Source: UBA2253 sp964646985
Lineage (GTDB): Bacteria; Bacillota_I; Bacilli_A; ML615J-28; CAG-698
Assembly: GCA_964646985.1 (NCBI GenBank)
Contig: CAZYFI010000024.1
Span: 1 to 16,693, forward strand
DNA: 16,693 nt
Direction: 5' to 3'
The notes below the pieces were generated by a model. The model ran no database searches. It was not told the origin of the DNA and saw only the letters and a list, made by a program, of their open reading frames with translations. Below are positions 1 to 6,231 of this stretch, in pieces. Made by a program: the position numbers and the translations under genes. Numbering within the stretch: position 1 is the stretch's first letter; each line of letters begins with the position of its first letter.

Positions 1-1
1 G

Positions 2-1039
2 GTACCTTTTGGAAATGGTCATATCAATAAGACTTATTTAATTGTGACAAATAATAATGAAAGATATATTTTACAAAAAATTAACACGACCGTTTTTAAA
101 AAACCACGTGAAGTAATGAATAATATTGAACTTGTTACAAATTACATTCGTGAAATTGTAAAACAACAAAATGATGATCCTACGAGAGCTGCACTAGAAA
201 TCATTCCAGCAGTCAATTTAAAATCATATGTTCATATTGATGATATGTATTGGCGTTGCTATCGATTTGTATCAGGCGCAAAAACATATGAAAAAGTGGA
301 AAATCCAAGTTTGTTTTATGAAGTGGGGAAAGCCATTGGTATTTTTCAAAAACAGTTAATGAATTTTCCCATTGAGAAGCTTGCCATTACTATTCCCAAT
401 TTTCACAACACGCCAGCACGTTTTCTACGCTTTAAGGAAATCGTTAATGAAGATCCAGTTTCCAGAGGGATTGAAGTATTTAATGAAATTATGTTTTTAT
501 ACAGTCGCGAAGAAGATATGAACAACATTACAAAATATCTTGAAACTGGAGAAATTTTAACTCGGGTAACACATAATGACACAAAGTTGAATAATGTGAT
601 GATTGATGAAGCAACTGAAAAAGCTATTTGTGTTGTTGATTTAGATACTGTGATGCCAGGTTCTGTATTATATGACTTTGGTGATGCAATTCGAGTAGGC
701 GCTTCAACAGCAGTTGAAGACGAAAAGGATTTAACAAAAGTTTCACTTGATAAAGTGTTATTTGAATCGTTCAGTAGAGGGTTTTTAGAAAAAACACATG
801 ATATTCTTACTAAGATTGAGATTGAAAATTTGGTGGAATCTGCTAGAATTATAACATTAGAATGTGGCATGCGGTTTTTAACCGACTTTATTGAAGGAGA
901 TGTTTACTTTAGCATAAACTATCCTACGCACAATCTTGATCGTGCCAAAGCACAATTTAAACTAGTAGAAGAAATAGAATACCATTATGATGAATTAAAC
1001 CAAATTATTCAAAATATCCTAAATGACTTGCGCAAGTAA
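2..1039 (+). CDS. N-acetylhexosamine 1-kinase-like phosphotransferase, 5' truncated
   Basis: This cytoplasmic sugar kinase belongs to the aminoglycoside phosphotransferase (APH) fold, closest by motifs to NahK, which phosphorylates GlcNAc/GalNAc at C1 using ATP. The frame is open from base 2, where the residues PFGNGHINKTYLIV form the family's N-terminal ATP-binding loop. The real start therefore lies just left of the window and the GTG at 44 is not the start. Numbering from that GTG, the catalytic-loop motif THNDTKLNN has its base at D179, and the metal-binding motif is VVDLDTVMPG (D199, D201). The C-terminal segment LECGMRFLTDFIEGDVYF is also characteristic of NahK-like proteins. About 345 residues are visible; the family is about 360, so only a few N-terminal residues are missing. 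A weak terminator follows. Substrate (GlcNAc, GalNAc or another hexose) is inferred and cannot be fixed from sequence alone. Confidence 0.85.
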   Translation, partial: VPFGNGHINKTYLIVTNNNERYILQKINTTVFKKPREVMNNIELVTNYIREIVKQQNDDPTRAALEIIPAVNLKSYVHIDDMYWRCYRFVSGAKTYEKVENPSLFYEVGKAIGIFQKQLMNFPIEKLAITIPNFHNTPARFLRFKEIVNEDPVSRGIEVFNEIMFLYSREEDMNNITKYLETGEILTRVTHNDTKLNNVMIDEATEKAICVVDLDTVMPGSVLYDFGDAIRVGASTAVEDEKDLTKVSLDKVLFESFSRGFLEKTHDILTKIEIENLVESARIITLECGMRFLTDFIEGDVYFSINYPTHNLDRAKAQFKLVEEIEYHYDELNQIIQNILNDLRK

Positions 1040-1049
1040 GTCTTTTTTT
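1025..1049 (+). terminator. Weak intrinsic terminator after the sugar kinase
   Basis: GACTT at 1025-1029 pairs with AAGTC at 1038-1042, followed directly by seven T (1043-1049). A competing perfect palindrome, ACTTGCGCAAGT (1026-1037), lies inside it. The hairpin overlaps the stop codon of the kinase gene, and the stem is short, so termination may be partial. Confidence 0.5.
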
Positions 1050-1075
1050 AATGTTTTGAATAATTTAATTTTTGA

Positions 1076-1103
1076 TTGTGTATGGGTGCTTTTTTGTTAT
1101 AAT
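1076..1103 (+). promoter_or_regulatory. Candidate extended -10 promoter for the secreted Ig-repeat protein
   Basis: A perfect TATAAT lies at 1098-1103, preceded by TG one base upstream (TGTTATAAT), the extended -10 form. The -35 is poor: TTGTGT at 1076-1081 with a 16-bp spacer. The AAGGAG ribosome site at 1141-1146 and ATG at 1153 follow, giving a leader of about 40 bases. Confidence 0.55.
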
Positions 1104-1152
1104 GAAGTTGGCGTGTTTGATTTTTTGAATTATTTTCTATAAGGAGAAAGTA

Positions 1153-2799
1153 ATGAAAAAAATAACGAAAATCTTTTTTATTGTCTTAATAGCTGTATTT
1201 GGATTCACAATGACTCCAAAACTATTTGCTGATTCGATACCCAATTGGGAATTTCTTCCTGTTGGACCGAATTATTTAGACCCTGATAACTTTTCTGTAG
1301 GTGGAGAAAGTTCTTACTTTGAAGTTAGTACATTTAACCCGTTTTGTGTGAAATCAAGTCAAGTTTATACTTTGTTTGCTACTTATTCTAGTGTTACCTC
1401 TTTTGGTCAATATTTTATTTCAGCTTATGATGCAAATAATACATTTATTACTTCTAGTTTTTCTTTTTCCGAAGAACTTGATGATTATGATAATGTGATT
1501 GCCATTACGTTTACAACGACTTCTGCCACAAAATATATTGATTTGTCTTTTGAGATTTTTTATGAAGGCAATGATGGTGCAACTTTTTATCCAATTGATG
1601 AATATATTGTGTTTTCTGAAGGAACGAGTTATCCTGGCACACAAGAAGAAGTCATTTTTTATGAAGGTCCAAGTATTGATTATGATCCTGTCATCAGCGG
1701 CAACAATGGTTATTATTATACCGATGTTAACAATCCAGTTAGTGTTGCTACCATAAAAAGCGGATTAATCGCCATGGATGATGTAGATGGCGACATAACA
1801 AGCAGTATTGTTGTATATGATGATGATTACACTGCCTTTTCCGATACCTTGGGTGAATATCCAGTTGTCTTTCAAGTTACGGATAGTAGCAACAACCAAA
1901 CATTATTTACGGTCTATGTCATCGTTGTTGATAATGAAGATCCCGTCATTACAGGAACAGCAAATTACACGTTTAAAGAAACCTCTTTGGTTCCATTATC
2001 TCATTTTCAATCAGCATTGAGTGCAACAGACAACTATGATGGCAATCTTACGAGTCAAATTGTTGTATCTGCTGATAACTATTCTTCCAATTACAATGTC
2101 TTGGGGACACACACCATTATTTTTTCAGTAACAGATGGTTCAAACAATGTTGGAACCTTTACAGTTTATGTAAAAGTAGAGGATGGAACAGCACCCGTTT
2201 TTTCTGGACCCACTAGTATTAACAAAGGAAATAGTGCTAGTTTGACGCTTTCAGAAATATTGAGTCAAATTACAGCACTTGATGCTGTTGATGGAAATGT
2301 AACACATAAAATCGTTGTAGAGAGCGACAATTATTCAAGAAATGCCAGTCGTGTAGGTGATTGGGAAATTGAGTTATCTGTGCAAGATGTTTTATTGAAT
2401 ACTGCTTTTTTTACAGTGACGATAAGTGTATCAGACATTGTTTCACCGATATTTATGATTAATCAACAAGTGATTACCATTGAACTAAATGATAACCACC
2501 TTGGTGTCCAAGATTTTGTAAAAGTGCTTGTGAAAACACAGGCAATAAAAGAAAATTCTGAAGTCGTTGTGATTAGCGACAATTATTCGGAAAATAAAAA
2601 TACTCCAGGAACTTATCAAGTAGTTCTTGGAGTAGGGGAAGAGCAAATGGAATTAGAGATTAATGTGATTGAAGGCCTTTATGAACAATTGCAAGAAGAT
2701 AATCCCACTGTATGGGAAAAAATTATCAATTGGATTGTGAAGGCGTGGGAACTAGTAAAACAATTTTTTGTCAATTTATTTGAAATCATTTTTAAATAA
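1153..2799 (+). CDS. Secreted protein with four Ig/cadherin-like repeats and a C-terminal amphipathic helix
   Basis: A 548-residue exported protein of unknown specific role. Residues 1-26 are a classical signal peptide (KK, hydrophobic core, LFA-DS cleavage). Residues about 27-175 form a beta-rich, aromatic N-terminal domain that I cannot assign. Four tandem HYR/DUF5011-type Ig-like repeats follow, beginning near 178 (DPVISG), 262 (EDPVITG), 346 (TAPVFSG) and 431 (SPIFMIN). The first three carry DxxDG-type acidic turns, and all four keep a VV-x-x-D-N-Y-S or similar signature with a downstream G-x-Y/H/W. Residues about 512-548 are an amphipathic helix rich in Trp and Phe (WEKIINWIVKAWELV). There is no LPXTG motif and no classic transmembrane span. 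The start is supported by AAGGAG at 1141-1146. Its last 24 bases overlap the convergent yidD gene. It is probably a surface adhesin or scaffold protein; this is inference from domain type. Confidence 0.8.
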   Translation: MKKITKIFFIVLIAVFGFTMTPKLFADSIPNWEFLPVGPNYLDPDNFSVGGESSYFEVSTFNPFCVKSSQVYTLFATYSSVTSFGQYFISAYDANNTFITSSFSFSEELDDYDNVIAITFTTTSATKYIDLSFEIFYEGNDGATFYPIDEYIVFSEGTSYPGTQEEVIFYEGPSIDYDPVISGNNGYYYTDVNNPVSVATIKSGLIAMDDVDGDITSSIVVYDDDYTAFSDTLGEYPVVFQVTDSSNNQTLFTVYVIVVDNEDPVITGTANYTFKETSLVPLSHFQSALSATDNYDGNLTSQIVVSADNYSSNYNVLGTHTIIFSVTDGSNNVGTFTVYVKVEDGTAPVFSGPTSINKGNSASLTLSEILSQITALDAVDGNVTHKIVVESDNYSRNASRVGDWEIELSVQDVLLNTAFFTVTISVSDIVSPIFMINQQVITIELNDNHLGVQDFVKVLVKTQAIKENSEVVVISDNYSENKNTPGTYQVVLGVGEEQMELEINVIEGLYEQLQEDNPTVWEKIINWIVKAWELVKQFFVNLFEIIFK

Positions 2800-3021
2800 C
2801 TTTTCAATTTTGTTTAAAGGAACTGGGTCATATCCTCCTTTAGAAAAAGGATTGCATCTTAATATTCGCCAAATAGTCAAAGCACTGGCTTTAAAAAAAC
2901 CAAATTTTTGATAAGCTTCAAGACCATAATGTGAACAAGTTGGGAAATAGCGACAGTGGGTTCCTTTTTCCAAATTCAATTTTTGATAATATTTGATGAT
3001 TTTAATTGGGATTTTGTTCAT
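2776..3021 (-). CDS. yidD: YidD membrane protein insertion efficiency factor
   Basis: The 81-residue product carries the full YidD signature: RYFPTCSHYGLEAY (C23, C29), then RILRCNPFSKGGYDPVP (C56). The N-terminal stretch IKIIKYYQK is the membrane-associated amphipathic helix typical of the family. YidD lies on the inner face of the cytoplasmic membrane and assists YidC/Oxa1-dependent insertion of membrane proteins. Length matches the usual 70-90 residues. The start ATG at 3021 has a GAGG site 6 bases upstream. It is the second gene of a minus-strand pair, 16 bp behind the flavodoxin-like gene, and its 3' end runs 24 bp into the convergent secreted-protein gene, leaving no room for a terminator between them. 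Confidence 0.95.
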   Translation of the reverse strand: MNKIPIKIIKYYQKLNLEKGTHCRYFPTCSHYGLEAYQKFGFFKASALTIWRILRCNPFSKGGYDPVPLNKIEKLFKNDFK

Positions 3022-3037
3022 GCAATCCTCACAAAAT

Positions 3038-3514
3038 TTATTTTTTTATGATATTAATAAATTGTTCTAAACTATTTTGATGAATGGTGGGAATGGGTTG
3101 ATTATTCTCTTTGAATGAGAGTAAAACATTTTCCATCATTTTTTTATACAATCCTTTTGCTTTTGATGGATCAATGACTCCACCTAGAAATACTGTATGC
3201 TTGGCGTTTGTTATTTTTTTTAATTTTGTAGTATATTGTTCTGCCATTGCTTGGTTTGAACCAAGAACAAAACCATATACATCTTTGGTTGCTAGGATTT
3301 TATTAAATTTACGGGAAAACCTTTTGATATTTCCATTGAACATTCCCATCATGACGTTGGTGCCAACCATAATTTGGTCAAACTCTTGAATTGATTTTAA
3401 GCTTCGATAGTTTTTGCTGTTTAATAGAGTAACATTTTCTAGTCGTTTTGCAATCTGTTCAGCGACTGCTTTTGTAGAATCGAATTTCGTACCATAAATG
3501 ATTAAAGTTTTCAT
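3038..3514 (-). CDS. Flavodoxin-domain protein (HemG/Flavodoxin_5-like)
   Basis: A soluble 158-residue flavodoxin-fold protein. The N-terminal strand and loop MKTLIIYGTKFDSTKAVAE matches the FMN-phosphate loop of the Flavodoxin_5 group, which includes the oxygen-independent protoporphyrinogen oxidase HemG. VGTNVMMGMFNGNIKRF resembles the 60s loop region of that group (usually GSxIxxGxxxxxxxxF). FVLGSNQAMAEQYTTKL and VFLGGVIDP fit the later strands. The role is probably FMN-dependent electron transfer; no heme genes are in view, so a heme function should not be assumed. ATG at 3514 is chosen over an in-frame GTG at 3526 because a GAGG site sits 6 bases before the ATG, within the would-be GTG extension. 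It is the first gene of a two-gene unit with yidD. Confidence 0.75.
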   Translation of the reverse strand: MKTLIIYGTKFDSTKAVAEQIAKRLENVTLLNSKNYRSLKSIQEFDQIMVGTNVMMGMFNGNIKRFSRKFNKILATKDVYGFVLGSNQAMAEQYTTKLKKITNAKHTVFLGGVIDPSKAKGLYKKMMENVLLSFKENNQPIPTIHQNSLEQFINIIKK

Positions 3515-3535
3515 ATTTAACCTCACAGTGTAAAA

Positions 3536-3564
3536 ATTATACCATATTTATTCTTATAATACAA
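3536..3564 (-). promoter_or_regulatory. Promoter of the flavodoxin-yidD unit
   Basis: On the minus strand, TTGTAT (3564-3559) and a perfect TATAAT (3541-3536) are separated by exactly 17 bp, with an extended -10 TG (TGGTATAAT). Transcription would begin near 3530, giving a leader of only about 15 bases before the ATG at 3514. Confidence 0.7.
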
Positions 3565-3611
3565 TTTCAACATAAGTGTTGACTATTCCACTGGTTATCT
3601 TGCGTTATTGC

Positions 3612-3640
3612 TTGAAAAATGGGTGAAAATATGATACTAT
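3612..3640 (+). promoter_or_regulatory. Promoter of the phosphoesterase-methyltransferase-ackA-peptidase operon
   Basis: TTGAAA (3612-3617) and TACTAT (3635-3640) are 17 bp apart, with TG one base before the -10 (TGATACTAT). It is divergent from the flavodoxin-yidD promoter, about 70 bp away. The first start codon is at 3666, so the leader is about 20 bases. Confidence 0.55.
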
Positions 3641-3665
3641 ATTCATAAGTAAAGTTGGTGTTTTC

Positions 3666-4127
3666 ATGGATATTTTGGTTGTTAGCGATATACATCGTCA
3701 AACTGATATTTTGTCAAATCTAATGAAACGACATTGGCAAGCACAACTGTTTTTAGATGCTGGGGATAGCGAAAGACATGAGATTGACTTGGATCCCTTT
3801 TTGTCAGTTCGCGGTAATTGTGATTTCTTTATCAAACCAAAGTATAGAATCATTCCTGTTTTGAATCACCAAATTTATTTATTCCATGGGAATTCATTTC
3901 CTCTGAATACGACTAGTTTAAAAAATCTCGCCGTCGCAAATCAATGTGATATTATTATTCATGGACACACACATAAGCCTTATTACATATATGAGCAAGG
4001 AGTTCACATCTTATGTCCAGGTAGTGTTACTTTCCCTAGAACAGATGTAGGAGCAACATATGCCCTCATTTCAATTGATGAAGAAAAAGTAGATGTGAAA
4101 ATCATGAAGGTAAATAGCAATGAATAA
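3666..4127 (+). CDS. YfcE/MJ0936-family calcineurin-like metallophosphoesterase
   Basis: A 153-residue cytoplasmic phosphodiesterase-type enzyme with two metal ions. All motifs of the small YfcE-like group are visible: SDIHR (D8, H10), AGDSE (D34), RGNCD (N51, with Cys where GNHD-type families have His), FHGN (H74) and IHGHTHKP (H99, H101, H103). The conserved LCPGS (near 117) is also present. The size fits the usual 150-180 residues. The physiological substrate in this family is mostly unknown; bis-pNPP-type phosphodiester activity is typical in vitro. Its ribosome site is weak (GGTG at 3657-3660). The gene ends in an 8-bp overlap (ATGAATAA) with the methyltransferase gene, so the two are probably translationally coupled. 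Confidence 0.88.
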   Translation: MDILVVSDIHRQTDILSNLMKRHWQAQLFLDAGDSERHEIDLDPFLSVRGNCDFFIKPKYRIIPVLNHQIYLFHGNSFPLNTTSLKNLAVANQCDIIIHGHTHKPYYIYEQGVHILCPGSVTFPRTDVGATYALISIDEEKVDVKIMKVNSNE

Positions 4128-5007
4128 AACGGATTTATATTATGATTTTTTTGATCAGATTGCCATGCTTCTTGTAGAACATAAAAAACTAAACTATTTA
4201 GAAGCGTTTTATGAAACAACAAAAATCTTATGTGATGAAGGTTATGATTGTAAAGTAGATCAAGAAGTAGTTGAGTCAATGGAAGAAATATTAAAAGCTT
4301 TCTTTTCTGAAGTATTTTCTCAAGAAGACATTCGTCTGGCTTTAGAATTGTTGACCATAAAAGCGTTTAAAGATACCAATCAATCGCTTGATTTCATGAC
4401 CCCTGATTCAGTAAACTATATTTTGTCAAGAGTTATCAATAGAAAATTTTATCAAAATGATCTTAAAATATTGGATTTGAATTTAGGGACTAGCAATTTA
4501 TTGCAAGCAATTGCCAACAACTTTCCCAATGAAACCGAATTGTTTGGAATAGAGTCAAATAAAGATGTGGTTCAACTAGCCTCTGCTTGGGCAGATTTGC
4601 AAAACAATGAAATAAAGATTTATTTGCAAGATGCAATTTATCCGATTTTTGATCTTGTTGATGTACAAATTAGTGATTTGGATTGTTATGAGTATGAAAA
4701 AGATCTGCCTAGTATGCATCCACTCAAAAATACAAATATCACCTATTTTCCTTATTTAGCAATATTAGGGAAATTAGATAATTTAAAAGATCAAGGGTAT
4801 TTTTTTTATGTCATCAATAATGATTTTTTTACAAATTCTCAGTTTCCTATGTTCCAAACATACATAAAGGAATTTGCAACATTGGTTGGTTTAATCGTTT
4901 TGCATTTTAATTGGCAAAAAATCCATCATGGTTTCACACCATTTAATGCTTTTCCCGATAAAAAGCCTTATGAAAGAACAATTACCAGAATTATTTGCAA
5001 AACTTGA
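4120..5007 (+). CDS. YtxK-like class I SAM-dependent methyltransferase (divergent)
   Basis: A 295-residue protein resembling the N6-adenine DNA-methylase-like YtxK group of Firmicutes. Residues 1-90 are a helical N-terminal domain. MTPDSVNYIL (about 93-102) matches the TPxxV motif X. ILDLNLGTSNLLQAI (117-131) is motif I, but reads NLGTSNLL where the family usually has a Gly-rich AxGTGNLL. FGIESNKDVVQLA (142-154) is motif II. The motif IV site reads QISDLDCYEYEK instead of the D-L-P-x-G-Y-Y-P-like form, so target-base chemistry may be altered or absent. The location directly before ackA repeats the ytxK-ackA order of Bacillus, which supports the assignment. AAGG at 4107-4110 supports the start. 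The substrate is unknown. Confidence 0.75.
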   Translation: MNKTDLYYDFFDQIAMLLVEHKKLNYLEAFYETTKILCDEGYDCKVDQEVVESMEEILKAFFSEVFSQEDIRLALELLTIKAFKDTNQSLDFMTPDSVNYILSRVINRKFYQNDLKILDLNLGTSNLLQAIANNFPNETELFGIESNKDVVQLASAWADLQNNEIKIYLQDAIYPIFDLVDVQISDLDCYEYEKDLPSMHPLKNTNITYFPYLAILGKLDNLKDQGYFFYVINNDFFTNSQFPMFQTYIKEFATLVGLIVLHFNWQKIHHGFTPFNAFPDKKPYERTITRIICKT

Positions 5008-5040
5008 TCAATTTACTGATAAATTATAGGAGGAAAAAAT

Positions 5041-6231
5041 ATGATTAAAATTATGGCCGTTAATGCAGGAAGTTCATCATTAAAATTTAAATTGCTGAAC
5101 ATGCCTATGGAAGAAGTCATTACAGAAGGGGTAATTGAGCGTATTGGTGCCGATGATGCTATTTATACCATCAAATTTAATGGGTCAAAACAGCGGCAAA
5201 TATTACCCATCAAAAGTCACTCAGAGGCTGTGAATCGCTTATTGACTGACTTGGTAGAAAAAAATATTGTAACTTCATTGACAGAAATAAAAGGAATTGG
5301 CCATCGCATTGTTCAAGGTGGATCTTATTTTACTGATTCCGCATTGATTACTTCAAAAGAGATTGAAGTGATTCGTGACTATTGTTCACTGGCTCCTCTT
5401 CATAATCCAGCAAATTTGATTGCGATTGAAGCGTTCCAAAGTTCTCTACCCGGTGTGCCAAATGTTGCCGTTTTTGACACTTCGTTTCATCAAACAATGG
5501 AGTCCGAAGCATTTATGTATGCAATTCCTTATGAATGGTACACAAAATACAATATTCGCAAGTATGGGTTTCACGGAACAAGCCATAAATATGTTTCTTA
5601 CAAAGTTGCAGAAGTATTGGGAAAACCGATCGAGGATTTAAAAATCATAACCTGTCATATAGGAAATGGAGCATCCCTTGCTGCAATTAAAAATGGCAAA
5701 TGTATTGATACATCAATGGGCTTAACACCGTTGGAAGGTATTCCAATGGGAACAAGAAGTGGGAATATTGATCCTACCATCATTGAATTTATTAGCAACA
5801 AAGAACATTTGACTGCTTCGCAGGTTCTTTCCTTGCTCAACAAACGTTCTGGATATTTGGGCATTTCGGGTTATTGGAATGATTCTCGTGATTTAGAAGA
5901 AGAAGTAGAAAAAGGTTGTGAGCGTTGCAAGCTTGCGCTTGATATTCAATATAAACGAGTAGTTGATTATATTGGCAGCTATTTCCTATATCTTGGTGGC
6001 TTAGATGTTATTGTGTTCACTGCTGGAATTGGGGAAAACAGTTCAATTTTTAGAAAAGAAATTTTAAGTCGATTAGGCGCACTTGGTGTTGTTATCGATG
6101 AAGAAGCCAATAATACAAGAGGGAAAGTAAAGGAAATTACGACTCCTGAATCCAAAGTAAAAGCATTTATTATCCCTACTGATGAAGAAATCATGATTGC
6201 TCGTGATACAGTAAGGTTAGCAAATTTATGA
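5041..6231 (+). CDS. ackA: Acetate kinase
   Basis: A 396-residue cytoplasmic acetate kinase (ATP + acetate = ADP + acetyl phosphate). In fermentation it runs toward ATP and acetate. Motifs are complete: VNAGSSSLKFKL at the N-terminus, GHRIVQGG (R89, substrate-binding Arg), APLHNPANL, FDTSFHQTM (catalytic Asp), YGFHGTSHKYVS, THIGN-equivalent CHIGNGASL, MGTRSGNIDP (active-site Arg) and FTAGIGENS. Length is the family norm of about 400. One small oddity is Gln92 where many homologues have His (GHRVVHGG). The ribosome site is a perfect AGGAGG at 5028-5033, 7 bases before the ATG, the best in the operon, suggesting higher expression than its neighbours. The stop overlaps the next start (ATGA, 6228-6231). 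No pta gene is in view. Confidence 0.98.
   Translation: MIKIMAVNAGSSSLKFKLLNMPMEEVITEGVIERIGADDAIYTIKFNGSKQRQILPIKSHSEAVNRLLTDLVEKNIVTSLTEIKGIGHRIVQGGSYFTDSALITSKEIEVIRDYCSLAPLHNPANLIAIEAFQSSLPGVPNVAVFDTSFHQTMESEAFMYAIPYEWYTKYNIRKYGFHGTSHKYVSYKVAEVLGKPIEDLKIITCHIGNGASLAAIKNGKCIDTSMGLTPLEGIPMGTRSGNIDPTIIEFISNKEHLTASQVLSLLNKRSGYLGISGYWNDSRDLEEEVEKGCERCKLALDIQYKRVVDYIGSYFLYLGGLDVIVFTAGIGENSSIFRKEILSRLGALGVVIDEEANNTRGKVKEITTPESKVKAFIIPTDEEIMIARDTVRLANL

Noticed and set aside
403..870. Long antisense open frame inside the sugar kinase gene
   Set aside because: No ribosome site or recognisable domain, Ser-rich composition typical of a shadow frame, and the plus-strand kinase has all family motifs.
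1026..1037. Palindrome ACTTGCGCAAGT as a repressor operator
   Set aside because: It overlaps the stop codon of the kinase and the terminator stem, and lies before, not within, the next promoter.
3515..3526. GTG start extending the flavodoxin-like protein by four residues
   Set aside because: The GAGG ribosome site lies inside this extension, 6 bases before the ATG at 3514.
4120..5007. Active restriction-modification methylase
   Set aside because: No partner restriction or specificity gene, catalytic motif IV is divergent, and the position before ackA points to the housekeeping YtxK group.
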